A DNA stretch of 64,000 nt from Gordonia gummivorans (GCF_022513585.1 NZ_JAKWBF010000021.1:38136-102135), one strand, 5' to 3'. Positions 36,783-44,928 are shown, counted from the first letter of the stretch. A program made the numbers and translations. The notes: generated by a model not told the origin, from the sequence alone.

Positions 36783-37238
36783 TCAGGCCGCCGGACGACG
36801 GTGGGTCGAGGCGGTCGCGTCGCGGCGGGGGTGCTCGATGACTGTTCGCGTGTTCTCGGACACCGACCGTGGGTGAGCGGCAACGCCCCGGTACTCGACC
36901 ACGCACCTGCTGAGGTCGAGCCCGACCGACACCGCGGTCATCTCCAGGTCGCTGCGCCGCGACCCGTCGGCAGCCTCGAATTCGTTCGTCTTGATCTGTC
37001 CGTGCGCGATGATCGGACGTCCCTTCGCGATCGCCTGACCCACACCCGCGAGCAGGCGTCGCCAGCAGCTGACGGTGAGATACAGCGTCGGCCCGTCCAC
37101 CCACTCCTGCGTCTGCTTGTCCACACGACGTGACGTGCACGCGACCCGGAACGAGATCACGTCCTCACCGGTGGTGGTCTGGCGCCGCCTCGGCTCCGAC
37201 ACCACGGTTCCGATTACTGTCGTGTAGGTCTCGTACAT
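36783..37238 (-). CDS. ssb: Single-stranded DNA-binding protein (SsbB-type)
   Basis: 151-aa OB-fold protein. MYETYTTVIGTVVSEPRRRQT starts the domain and WRRLLAGVGQAIAKGRPIIAHGQI is the typical dimer/DNA-binding part. It lacks the acidic DDDIPF-like tail of the essential SSB, so it is the accessory paralogue found after ettA in mycobacteria (Rv2478c). ATG 37238 chosen; the frame runs upstream to 37289 without similarity. Confidence 0.88.
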   Translation of the reverse strand: MYETYTTVIGTVVSEPRRRQTTTGEDVISFRVACTSRRVDKQTQEWVDGPTLYLTVSCWRRLLAGVGQAIAKGRPIIAHGQIKTNEFEAADGSRRSDLEMTAVSVGLDLSRCVVEYRGVAAHPRSVSENTRTVIEHPRRDATASTHRRPAA

Positions 37239-37358
37239 GGCCGGTCTCCTGAGTTGTGGGAGCCGCGATCTGCGGCTGCACAACAGCATCGGCCATCAGT
37301 TCACCATCTACGCCGATCCGCGTGGATCTGTGGACAACTCACGCCGCGAACCGCACAG

Positions 37359-39386
37359 TCAACGTCGGCTGTTGAGTTCCTTCAGCATGTCGTTGTAATC
37401 GGTGAGTTCGGCGTCGTGGTCACGTTCGGCACGACGGTCGTAGCGCCGGGCCTGCTTGTCGTCGGACCGACGCCACTGCACGAGCAGCGCCAGCATGATG
37501 ACGACGAGCGGTATTTCGCCTGCAGCCCAAGCGATTCCGCCGCCGACACGTTGGTCTGCATACAAGTCGTCGTGCCACGGCAGGTTGAGTCCGCGGTAGT
37601 AGGACTCGGCGATGACGGCGCTCGTCATCATCAACGCCACCCCGAAGAATGCGTGGAACGGCAAAGAGCCCCAGACGATTCCGAGTTTGGCCACCGGTGA
37701 CACCTGCCTGGGTGCGGGATCGATACCGATGACCAACCAGTAGAAGAGATACCCGCTCAGCAGGAAGTGCAGGTTCATCAACAGGTGCGCGGCGTGGAAG
37801 GGCACCACCGCTTCGAACAATCCCCCGAGGTAGAGCAGGTAGAAACTGCCGACGAACATCACCGCGGCGATCCCCGGGTGGGTGAGGAACCGCGACACCG
37901 GGCTGTGGATGGCCGACTGAATCCATTCCCGCGGACCGGGTGGATTGCCACGCCCGGCGGGCCGCAATGCGCGCAAAGCCAAGGTCACGGGGCCGCCGAG
38001 CACCAACAGCACCGGGATCATCATCGACAACAACATGTGCGCGATCATGTGGACGCTGAACATCGCCGGTCCATAGCGCCCCAGACCCGACGACGTCGCG
38101 AACAGCAGCAGCACGCACCCCAGCAGCCAGGCCACGGTCCGGCCGATCGGCCACTCGTCGCCACGCCGCCGCAGCCGCCACACCCCGCGCAAATACACCA
38201 CCGCGAGGACGATCGCGAGCGTGCCGAAGATCAGGTCGAACCGCCAGTCGGTGAATATCCGCGCGAAGGAAGGCGGCTCGTCGAGGCGGTACCCGATCTC
38301 GCTCTCGACCACGCTGATGTCGGGATTGGCAAGATCTGGCGGCGGGGTTCGCGACAACCCGACCGCGAGGCCGAACGTGACCGCGAACACCACGATCTCG
38401 GCGAGTCCGAAGCGGACAAACGTCGACCGGCTGCCCGACTCGGTCTCGAGCCGCGCGATGGTCGACCGCCGATGCCACGCGCCGAACGCGCCGAGCACCA
38501 CCAGTGCTGCGGTCTTCAACAACACGAGTCGTCCGTAGGTGTCGGTGAACAGATCGCCGATCGGCACCCGAACAAGCGCATTGACGACGCCGCTCACTCC
38601 GACCACGACGATGCACCAGAACGCGACACGCGAATACCGCCGCACCGCAAGGGTGCGCCAGCGTCCGTCGGCGAGCGCGTAGCACACCACCGCGACCAGA
38701 CCGCCGAGCCACAACGTCGCGCCGACGATGTGCAGGATCAGACTGTTGGTCGCGACGTCGTGGTTACCGCCGGTCGACGAGTGCCCTGCCAGCGCCGGCG
38801 GCATCAGGCTGAGCAGCACGAACAGTACGGTGGCGAAGGTGAAACCCCAGCGCAGGGTGACCCGCGCGATGACGGCCGCCACCAGCGCGAACACCGCGGT
38901 CCAGAACCAGGTCCGAACGTCGGCGACCTGGCCGTAGACCCGAATGAGGTTGGCGGGCCTGATCGTGGTCGACAGCGGCTGTCCACTCACGTCGGACACC
39001 GACAGCGGCATGAGCAGCAACGCGCTGATCGACCAGATCAATGCGGCGGTCGACGCGATCCGAATCGCGCGGAAGCCTCCGACGTCGAGCACCCCGTCGC
39101 CTTGCGGCGGCACGAAGAAGGCGGCGAACACCGCACACCCCAGCGCGACGGCTGCGGCGACCTCCCCGATCGCGGTGACCGCGGGCAGGCCGTAGGTGGT
39201 CAGCGCCCCCGGGTCGGGCACGCCGGTCAGGCGCAGCGCGGACGCGGCAGACACCCCCGTGACCGCAATCGCCACGATCGCGGCGATCCAGGTCGCCGCC
39301 CAGAGAATCCCGGCGACCACGCCACGCGGCTCGCGCATCGCGTCGCGAGCCGCGTCCGCCTGGACTGTCGGGCTCGTGCGGGTCAT
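37359..39386 (-). CDS. CopD-CtaG fusion membrane protein (copper/cytochrome oxidase assembly)
   Basis: 675-aa polytopic protein. The N-terminal half is a CopD-like copper-transport domain with about eight helices; the C-terminal half (about 360-640) is the caa3-type CtaG domain with HMIAHMLLSM and FHAAHLLMNLHFLLSG, whose histidines may bind copper. It probably delivers copper to cytochrome oxidase. The last 40 residues form a charged cytoplasmic tail. The fusion is normal in Mycobacteriales. Stands between ssb and the disrupted tRNA-Arg. Confidence 0.9.
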   Translation of the reverse strand: MTRTSPTVQADAARDAMREPRGVVAGILWAATWIAAIVAIAVTGVSAASALRLTGVPDPGALTTYGLPAVTAIGEVAAAVALGCAVFAAFFVPPQGDGVLDVGGFRAIRIASTAALIWSISALLLMPLSVSDVSGQPLSTTIRPANLIRVYGQVADVRTWFWTAVFALVAAVIARVTLRWGFTFATVLFVLLSLMPPALAGHSSTGGNHDVATNSLILHIVGATLWLGGLVAVVCYALADGRWRTLAVRRYSRVAFWCIVVVGVSGVVNALVRVPIGDLFTDTYGRLVLLKTAALVVLGAFGAWHRRSTIARLETESGSRSTFVRFGLAEIVVFAVTFGLAVGLSRTPPPDLANPDISVVESEIGYRLDEPPSFARIFTDWRFDLIFGTLAIVLAVVYLRGVWRLRRRGDEWPIGRTVAWLLGCVLLLFATSSGLGRYGPAMFSVHMIAHMLLSMMIPVLLVLGGPVTLALRALRPAGRGNPPGPREWIQSAIHSPVSRFLTHPGIAAVMFVGSFYLLYLGGLFEAVVPFHAAHLLMNLHFLLSGYLFYWLVIGIDPAPRQVSPVAKLGIVWGSLPFHAFFGVALMMTSAVIAESYYRGLNLPWHDDLYADQRVGGGIAWAAGEIPLVVIMLALLVQWRRSDDKQARRYDRRAERDHDAELTDYNDMLKELNSRR

Positions 39387-39512
39387 CCCTCAACTGTAGG
39401 TCCATCCGTGCGCGACTCTGCCGCCCGGCCTGCGCTGATCCGCTCACCGATGTCGTAGACTCCAACTGCTCGTCCGGCCTGCCACCGGACGGCGGCCGGG
39501 TCCCCCGGCCTC

Positions 39513-39556
39513 GCCTCCGTAGCTCAGGTGGATAGAGCAAGGGCCTTCTAATCCCT
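39513..39556 (+). pseudogene. 5' half of host tRNA-Arg(TCT), disrupted by integration
   Basis: GCCTCCG acceptor strand, D-arm and the 5' side of the anticodon arm through CTTCTAATCCCT. After 39556 the sequence departs from any tRNA. The missing 3' half is at 51174-51215; joining the two at the shared 12-bp core gives a 74-nt tRNA-Arg. The halves cannot form a mature tRNA in this state. Confidence 0.88.
39545..39556. other. attL core
   Basis: CTTCTAATCCCT covers the anticodon loop and the 3' side of the anticodon stem of the host tRNA-Arg. The identical 12 bp recur at 51174-51185; bases either side differ. Confidence 0.85.
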
Positions 39557-39620
39557 TGATTTGTCGGCCTGAACTGCGCAGACGCCAAAATTGTGTTGCA
39601 GAACATGCGGCACTCAATAC

Positions 39621-39693
39621 GCCTCCGTAGCTCAGGGGATAGAGCAGCTGCCTTCTAATCAGCTGGTCGCAGGTTCGAATCCTGCCGGGGGCA
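39621..39693 (+). tRNA. Element-borne complete tRNA-Arg(TCT), replacement copy
   Basis: Full cloverleaf: acceptor GCCTCCG/CGGGGGC, D-arm GCTC/GAGC, anticodon loop CTTCTAA (TCT), T-arm GCAGG-TTCGAAT-CCTGC, discriminator A, no encoded CCA. Compared with the split host gene the T-arm differs by one base and the D-loop is one base shorter. The anticodon stem changes from AGGG:CCCT to GCTG:CAGC, a covarying set. It lies 64 bp inside attL on the same strand as the host promoter. Confidence 0.95.
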
Positions 39694-39739
39694 CCGAAGC
39701 CCGTTCGCGACGTAATCACCTCGTGGACAGGAACTTTCC

Positions 39740-39883
39740 GTGCATCACACACCTTATGAGCGTCGCCGTGCTATTGCCGGTGGCGCTCTCCTCGTCTTCA
39801 CCGTCCTCGCCTTCTACGCCGTCCCGATCGCTGTCATGGCGTTGTGCATCGACCTCGGCTGGTGTGCGGAGGTTCCCGCATGA
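39740..39883 (+). CDS. Small membrane protein of the element, 47 aa
   Basis: GTG 39740 has AGGA eight bases upstream. The product starts MHHTPYERRRA and has one hydrophobic helix (about 13-38), ending with an Ala-Glu-Val-Pro-Ala tail. Its stop overlaps the next start (ATGA). Three such overlapping small genes follow the replacement tRNA, so they form a left-end operon. Function unknown. Confidence 0.5.
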   Translation: MHHTPYERRRAIAGGALLVFTVLAFYAVPIAVMALCIDLGWCAEVPA

Positions 39884-40080
39884 CCGCCGCAGCAGTCGGA
39901 CCCGACAAGTGGACGGACGGATACCAGGCAGCCGCAGACCTGCTCGGCAACCTCCCTGGCCCGATGCTGTCTGTGTTCGTTCCGCGTCTGCTCAACGTGA
40001 CGGATGACCCGGACGACGATCCGCATTTCTGCGCTCGCTTCCGTGCCTGCCTGCTCGACGCCCTAGCAGGTGCCCGATGA
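39880..40080 (+). CDS. Small element protein, 66 aa
   Basis: Starts at the ATGA overlap with the preceding membrane protein and ends in an ATGA overlap with the next gene, a strong coding argument. Soluble, mildly acidic, with VTDDPDDDPHFC in the middle; no motif recognised. Confidence 0.55.
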   Translation: MTAAAVGPDKWTDGYQAAADLLGNLPGPMLSVFVPRLLNVTDDPDDDPHFCARFRACLLDALAGAR

Positions 40081-40328
40081 CCCCGCACATCGAACCGCCC
40101 GAATCCGACGGCTGGCAGGCGCACTTTTGGTTACGCGCTGAGATCGGCCCCGAACTGTCGGTTGACCTCGTGACCGGCCACAACCTGATGACTGACCGTG
40201 TGGACGCGCCCGTGGTGTTGATCGACGGGATTGGGGCAACTGTGGAGATCAAGGACCGCCGCCAGCTTGACGCCGTAATCGCAGCCCTCACAGACGCATC
40301 GCGCGTTTGGGACGCACTCAACCCGTAG
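40077..40328 (+). CDS. Small element protein, 83 aa
   Basis: Third gene of the ATGA-coupled left-end trio. Predicted beta-rich start (WQAHFWLRAEIGPELSVDLVTG) and a C-terminal helix after GATVEIKDRRQLDAVIAAL. The strand-then-helix ending resembles the set of small element proteins near 45-47 kb. Function unknown. Confidence 0.58.
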   Translation: MTPHIEPPESDGWQAHFWLRAEIGPELSVDLVTGHNLMTDRVDAPVVLIDGIGATVEIKDRRQLDAVIAALTDASRVWDALNP

Positions 40329-40577
40329 CCCACCCCATCTAGTGGTGGCGGGGATTCCGTGCCAACACAAGCCATCTCAGCCCCACTACGGGGCAGCCCT
40401 GACGGTCTTTCAGCCGGGTTCGACTCCCGACAAGGGCACGAGCACACGACCACCGAAAACCGTTGTGCCCGTCGTCATCGCCTTAGCTCGACGCAAACCA
40501 GCAGGCAGCACGTAGCCCAGTCCACCATCGTGCTTGGTGGCCACCACTCGCGTCGTCGCGAAACACGAGCAGGTGCC

Positions 40578-40682
40578 ATGACTGAACCTGCCGACAATCT
40601 CGGCGGGCTACTCGTCGTGGCCGAGAGGGTCTATCGGGCAATGGTTGATCGGGAGCTAAGGGGAAGTGGGACACGCGCGTGA
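40578..40682 (+). CDS. Possible micro-protein, 34 aa
   Basis: ATG 40578 follows AGGTG and encodes MTEPADNLGGLLVVAERVYR and a short basic end. Very short, no motif. The stretch 40329-40577 before it holds no gene I can support, but contains a T-arm-like sequence near 40414-40440. Confidence 0.3.
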   Translation: MTEPADNLGGLLVVAERVYRAMVDRELRGSGTRA

Positions 40683-40748
40683 GTATGCCGTCAGGCATTC
40701 CGCTCGTTCGGGTTCGGCACGCTCGACCCGTCTATTCGTAGGTCATCG

Positions 40749-41699
40749 TTGTCAGACCCCACCGTTACCGTAGTCATCGTGCTGCCACCAACCGATATAC
40801 CAACACAGCTAGCAATTCTCGGCACCTACGTTCGGATAATGACGCGCGCCAAACAAGCCGAAGAACTTGGCCCGTGGGGATTGACTCGGCGCGTTCCCGA
40901 CCAAGGAAGCGTCCTCGCAGCAGACGACGAAGCCCTTTTCGAGCTGCTCCCCGACCTCGAAGACCCATATCTCGTCTCGGGTACAGCAGTGTTTCCGGCG
41001 ATGGCAGCCACCGACAACGCTTCCTGCATAGTTTCGCTGTTACCCCATGTCAGCGACTCCGAACGCCTCCACGCACCCGCTGCAATGAATCTGTGCCGCA
41101 CCTCGATGGAATCCGCCGCACGCACGATTTGGCTACTGAGCCCGCTAGACCGCGAAACTCGCAGACAACGGACAACATCACTTGCAGGCAAGGAATGGCA
41201 CGAACAGGGAGCCTACTTTGCCCATGCCGAGAACGTGCATCGCGGACGACTCACAGCCGATGAAGAGGCCCAACGGGCCGAGCATGCCGCGCAGTCGAAG
41301 CGGTTTCGTGATGTCGCCGAAGCGGCTACCACTATCGGATTTGACCGCCCGACAAGAGCAATCGAGATCGCGGGAGCATGGATTGATGACCACCCACCAG
41401 CACACGCGCGGGAAGAGGTCACGAAGTTCGGGGTAAAGCACTTGGCTCAGCAAACCTATTGCATCACCTCTAGTACCGTGCACGGCTACAAGTGGGTCCA
41501 TGAGCACGTCGGGAGCGACGGACGCGGGCTGTTCAACGGGATAGCAGACGCTCTGGCAATGGCGCTCCTGATGACTGAGACTGCCGTCGCGCTGTTTGAG
41601 GCGCTCTCGTTTGGAGACGAACCAAGCGACTACCCCCGACCGGACTACCCCGCACGACTTGAACCGACGATTGAGGCATGGGCGGACATGTATCGCTAG
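40749..41699 (+). CDS. Element accessory protein, 316 aa, unknown (HEPN-like pattern possible)
   Basis: TTG 40749 start. Soluble and largely helical. CRTSMESAARTIWLLSPLDR at about 116-135 resembles the Arg-x3-Glu...Trp-Leu-Leu pattern seen in helical proteins of mobile-element and defence contexts, some of HEPN type, but a catalytic RxxxxH motif is not evident. It lies in the left-end block, where satellites and prophages keep cargo genes, and runs into the next membrane-protein gene. Function unknown; a defence or superinfection role is only a hypothesis. Confidence 0.6.
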   Translation: MSDPTVTVVIVLPPTDIPTQLAILGTYVRIMTRAKQAEELGPWGLTRRVPDQGSVLAADDEALFELLPDLEDPYLVSGTAVFPAMAATDNASCIVSLLPHVSDSERLHAPAAMNLCRTSMESAARTIWLLSPLDRETRRQRTTSLAGKEWHEQGAYFAHAENVHRGRLTADEEAQRAEHAAQSKRFRDVAEAATTIGFDRPTRAIEIAGAWIDDHPPAHAREEVTKFGVKHLAQQTYCITSSTVHGYKWVHEHVGSDGRGLFNGIADALAMALLMTETAVALFEALSFGDEPSDYPRPDYPARLEPTIEAWADMYR

Positions 41700-41743
41700 A
41701 CAGACGCACAAAATGGCGGGCCGGTTCCGTCATACTCGCAGGC

Positions 41744-42541
41744 ATGGAAAGGGCCGTCACCGCCGCCGCAGATGCCATTATCCGCGCACTCCGCAAGCTC
41801 AGGCACCCGTCACCCACGATGGCCGCAGTGCTTTCGCTTTTGCTCGCTGCTGCGATCGTCGGCGTTGTCCTTATCGCGGCCTCCATCGCCAACGCGGTGC
41901 CGTGGGATCGACTCGATTACGGCAACGTGCCCGGGTGGCTCAGCGCAATTGCGGGCGCAGGCACCATCGTCGGATTGTTCCTCGCCTGGCAAAGCCTCAA
42001 GACGAACGTCGAGCACCGCCGAGATGACCTCGCGTCAGCCGCTCGACTACTGGTCGTCGCAGAACGCCGCGTCAGCTATACGCGGGCGTACCCAACCATT
42101 CTCGTGATCCTGCGGAACACCGGGCAAGGTGCGTTCACCGATGTGCAGGTCACCGGGGTTGTTCACGGCGGGATGGGCTGTCAGCAAACGGTTGCCGATA
42201 GGCGGCACGAGTTCAGACACGACTCACACCGATTCGTAGCGCCTAATGCCACCGCACAGTCCGGGTGGGTGCTGCCCGAGAAGGACTATACCGACCGGCC
42301 TGCAGACGGCCCCGGCGTTCGGTACGAATACACCGACGGCACGGGGAAACGGTGGCAACGCCTCAACTTGCATGAACCCAGACGCATCTACCCACCCCGC
42401 ACCGATCCCGACAAGCTCGGGCAGTTCGACGCGGCACTTGCCGCCCGACCGGGCGGAGGGATTAGGGGAGCACCCATCGACGTCGAGCTTACATTCGGTG
42501 GCTCCGTTGTCGAGGTCGATGACGACGAACTAGGCGTGTAG
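41744..42541 (+). CDS. Element membrane protein with two helices, 265 aa
   Basis: Two membrane helices near the N-terminus (about 26-50 and 63-80) followed by a 185-residue soluble domain, probably cytoplasmic and beta-rich (RAYPTILVILRNTGQGAFTDV). ATG 41744 chosen; the frame is open to 41678, which would overlap the preceding gene. Its last 154 bp overlap the 3' end of the convergent ART-like gene. Unknown function; likely cargo partner of the 316-aa protein. Confidence 0.6.
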   Translation: MERAVTAAADAIIRALRKLRHPSPTMAAVLSLLLAAAIVGVVLIAASIANAVPWDRLDYGNVPGWLSAIAGAGTIVGLFLAWQSLKTNVEHRRDDLASAARLLVVAERRVSYTRAYPTILVILRNTGQGAFTDVQVTGVVHGGMGCQQTVADRRHEFRHDSHRFVAPNATAQSGWVLPEKDYTDRPADGPGVRYEYTDGTGKRWQRLNLHEPRRIYPPRTDPDKLGQFDAALAARPGGGIRGAPIDVELTFGGSVVEVDDDELGV

Positions 42542-43293
42542 ACACAGAAGGGCGGGTTCGCAGCAGCACGCAGCCACCACACACCCGCCCACAAATCACG
42601 CCGACCCCGCCAACAACGCCGAACGCACCGCCCCGCCCCCAAAGCCATGTCCGCAGCCGCCGTACGAGTCAACCCCTCAAACCCGTAAATATCCGTCACA
42701 CGCCCAACACCCAACGAATCCGCCTGCACCAACTTGGTGCCATCCACGAACACCTCCGCACAATCATCCACCGCAACGATGAACCTGCCATGCGCCTCAT
42801 GCTCAACCGTCCGCCATAACGGGCGACCACCAGCACGAGCAGCAGCACGACCCCAATTGATCCCCAACAACGCATCAGGCGGGACGATCGACGCCCACAA
42901 CACCGTCGACTTTGCGTGACCCGTCATCACCGGACGGCTGTGACAAAACTTCGCATCTGATGCCCACGACAAGCCGACACGCCAATCATTCGCTAACCGC
43001 CACAACAGCATCGGATACTCGGGTGGCTCCGTCATCACCGTGGTGTCGCCGCGCACAGCACGGAACCCGTGCCGCCGGAACGCCCGACGCCACTCACGCA
43101 ACGGTTTCTCCGATGTTGCCTTCGCCATGAACTCGTCGTGCAGCTTCACGTCTTTGCTGTCTTGGTGCCCGTTCACGATGAGTCGATTGAAATCGAGAAC
43201 GTAATCCCATTCGCTGACGACTGTTGCGCCGAGTGTGTCGGCAAATTTGGGTCCGGAGAATTGTGCGAGTACCGAATCTACTGAGTTGTCCAT
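42388..43293 (-). CDS. ADP-ribosyltransferase-like protein of the element (tentative)
   Basis: 301 aa. The middle reads FRAVRGDTTVM, then WRVGLSWASDAKF, then TVLWASIVPPDALLGIN, then AEVFVDG. This order (Arg-Gly; Gly-Leu-Ser-Trp; Val-Pro-x-x-Ala-Leu-Leu; Glu-Val-Val-Asp) is that of a family of phage- and defence-associated proteins with an ADP-ribosyltransferase-like fold; the assignment is from pattern memory. The last 50 residues are Ser/Pro-rich and lie antisense to the convergent membrane-protein gene, so the tail may be an artefact of a lost stop. ATG 43293 or 43302. Confidence 0.5.
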   Translation of the reverse strand: MDNSVDSVLAQFSGPKFADTLGATVVSEWDYVLDFNRLIVNGHQDSKDVKLHDEFMAKATSEKPLREWRRAFRRHGFRAVRGDTTVMTEPPEYPMLLWRLANDWRVGLSWASDAKFCHSRPVMTGHAKSTVLWASIVPPDALLGINWGRAAARAGGRPLWRTVEHEAHGRFIVAVDDCAEVFVDGTKLVQADSLGVGRVTDIYGFEGLTRTAAADMALGAGRCVRRCWRGRRDLWAGVWWLRAAANPPFCVYTPSSSSSTSTTEPPNVSSTSMGAPLIPPPGRAASAASNCPSLSGSVRGG

Positions 43294-43603
43294 CATCACC
43301 ATAATGTTGGTGCCCGTTCTATTGTCGTGAAAGTGTGTTTACTGGCAGACAATATGCAACCAAACGGTTGCACAAACGCCGCCAGCAGACCTGGGGGTGG
43401 GGGGTGCCTCCCCGATCCTGAGGGCGGTCGATATCTGCCTCCCCAGCGACCCTTTCCCTCTCCGGCAAAAATGAGACGCCAGAAATTGAGTGACCCAACG
43501 GAGAACCGCAAGATCGCCCTTTCCACCCCCCTTAGATGCGCCCTGAGCGACGAAAACCCGGCCACCCATAGAGAGACGTAAAGGTGACCGGGTTCTGGTG
43601 TGC
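43294..43603. other. Non-coding stretch with G-rich tract
   Basis: No convincing gene on either strand. At about 43390-43415 lies a GGGGGTGGGGGG tract followed by a CCTCCCC complement, able to form a hairpin or, on one strand, a G-rich structure. It separates the ART-like gene from the micro-gene operon and probably holds the promoter of the former. Confidence 0.4.
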
Positions 43604-43843
43604 TCAGAATTGATCTGAGGGCTTGTTTTCGCGTGCCTTTAAGGCTTGGTTGCGCCAGTATCGTGCTCGACTATTGGCGCACAACTCTGTGCGCTTCTTT
43701 GCGTAGCGTTCGGCTGATATGGCGCGGTCGCATGGTCGGCAGTAGATGCGGAGTCCGTCGCGTTCGTAGCTGTCGCGGTTGAACTGGTCGCGTGGTTTGT
43801 GTTCTCGGCATCGGGCGCAGCGCCGCCCGTCGTGTTCTGTCAT
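43604..43843 (-). CDS. Phage-type zinc-finger protein, 79 aa
   Basis: CARCREHKPRDQFNRD, then RDGLRIYCRPC, then a basic helix. This CxxC-x-CxxC layout with RDGL is common in small actinophage proteins and resembles the zinc-binding part of recombination endonuclease VII, but the nuclease residues are missing. ATG 43843 shares one base with the stop of the preceding micro-gene (TGATG), so it is translationally coupled. Probably DNA- or RNA-binding. Confidence 0.62.
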   Translation of the reverse strand: MTEHDGRRCARCREHKPRDQFNRDSYERDGLRIYCRPCDRAISAERYAKKRTELCANSRARYWRNQALKARENKPSDQF

Positions 43844-43998
43844 CAGGTCGCCCATGCGCGCCGCCGATGGTGCTGAATCTCGATGTCGTGTTCTCCGTTG
43901 AACACCCGCTCGACCAACTCGGCATCTCGACACTGCTGGTCTTCTGTCTCGTCAGGTTTGCCGCCGCCCGTTAACCGTCTGCCGTCGCGGTCGATCAT
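43843..43998 (-). CDS. Micro-protein with VERVFNGEH motif, 51 aa
   Basis: ATG 43998 overlaps the stop of the preceding 46-aa gene (ATGA) and its own stop overlaps the zinc-finger start. The sequence includes DAELVERVFNGEHDIEI, nearly the same as VVERVFHAEHGL in the gene before it, so the two arose by duplication or share a binding role. No known family. Confidence 0.5.
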   Translation of the reverse strand: MIDRDGRRLTGGGKPDETEDQQCRDAELVERVFNGEHDIEIQHHRRRAWAT

Positions 43999-44135
43999 CG
44001 TGTGCCCCGCAAACCGTGCTCAGCGTGGAACACGCGCTCGACTACCGAGCGGTCGTGTTCGCGGTCGGTATCGTCTTCGCTGTCGCGGGCCGCGTCGATG
44101 ATGGCGCGGGCTTCGGGATCGTTGTAGGTCGTCAT
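43995..44135 (-). CDS. Micro-protein with VERVFHAEH motif, 46 aa
   Basis: Starts in an ATGA overlap with the 248-aa gene and ends in an ATGA overlap with its paralogue. Begins MTTYNDPEARAIIDAARD, then a very acidic patch, then SVVERVFHAEHGL. The chain of exact overlaps is the main coding evidence. Confidence 0.5.
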   Translation of the reverse strand: MTTYNDPEARAIIDAARDSEDDTDREHDRSVVERVFHAEHGLRGTR

Positions 44136-44878
44136 GCCGACACCAGTCCCTTCGTCCAGGCTTCAGCCGTCGCTAGAGCTTCGTCGCGTGACGCGGGCAC
44201 ATACGGTTCCCGCCGCATGATCTCCGCGAATACCCCGAACTCATCAGAACCCAACGTCTGCATCCGATCCTTGGCGTGGCGGAACTCCCAATGCTCGCCC
44301 CACTCGCCAGGCGTTCGCACAGTCGCAACCAGAGTGTTGGCGCGCGCCAGCTTCGCAATGGCCCGCAGATCGTCGCATACGTCAACCAGTTCACGGAACC
44401 GCTTCCAGCCCGCGATTTTGCCGGAGTCGATGGCCTGCCGGTCCGATCGCACACCCTTCAATTCCGGCACCAAAGCATCGAACTCAGCGCGAAGCTGATC
44501 GAATTTTGCGGTCAGTGTGGCCGCGAGCTTGCCCGCATTCGCGAACGCAATATTCCGGGCTTCAGTTACCGAAGATTCGTACAGCGCCAGGCAGATTGCG
44601 TCCACGGCGTTTTGAGCCGGCTGATTCGTTGCTGCGGTGAGAATCTTTGTGGCGTCGAGCTTGCTGTCAGAAGCGAGTTTCGCAGCTACGGTCTTGGCGT
44701 TCGCCAGGGTGACGGCTGTGGCGTCGTACGCGGTGTGGGAGGCCAGCTCGGCGCGTTCGATGAGTGTCTGGACTTGCTCGAAACTGTCGTCGTCCAGCAG
44801 GTTCAGGTGGTTCAATATCGGGGCCATCTGTTCGATGGCGTTCTTGTCCCGTCCGGGGAATCCTTGTGGTGAGATCAT
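44132..44878 (-). CDS. Helical element protein, 248 aa
   Basis: Almost entirely predicted helix, Ala-rich, with coiled-coil character at about 95-145. Starts MISPQGFPGRDKNAIEQMA. No domain recognised. It follows the head-tail connector gene after 50 bp on the same strand and overlaps the next micro-gene by 4 bp. A scaffold-like or phage-interference role is possible but unsupported. Confidence 0.62.
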   Translation of the reverse strand: MISPQGFPGRDKNAIEQMAPILNHLNLLDDDSFEQVQTLIERAELASHTAYDATAVTLANAKTVAAKLASDSKLDATKILTAATNQPAQNAVDAICLALYESSVTEARNIAFANAGKLAATLTAKFDQLRAEFDALVPELKGVRSDRQAIDSGKIAGWKRFRELVDVCDDLRAIAKLARANTLVATVRTPGEWGEHWEFRHAKDRMQTLGSDEFGVFAEIMRREPYVPASRDEALATAEAWTKGLVSA

Positions 44879-44928
44879 GGTTTCTCGTTTCTGTTGCTAG
44901 TCAATTGCTTTCGTCGTTCTTCGATGGG

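Noticed and set aside
39513..39693. Two tandem intact tRNA-Arg genes
   Set aside because: The first lacks everything after the anticodon arm, and its exact 3' half is 11.6 kb away at attR.
43327..43581. 84-codon plus-strand frame in the 43.3-43.6 kb gap
   Set aside because: No ribosome site, biased glycine/proline composition from the G-rich tract, no motif.
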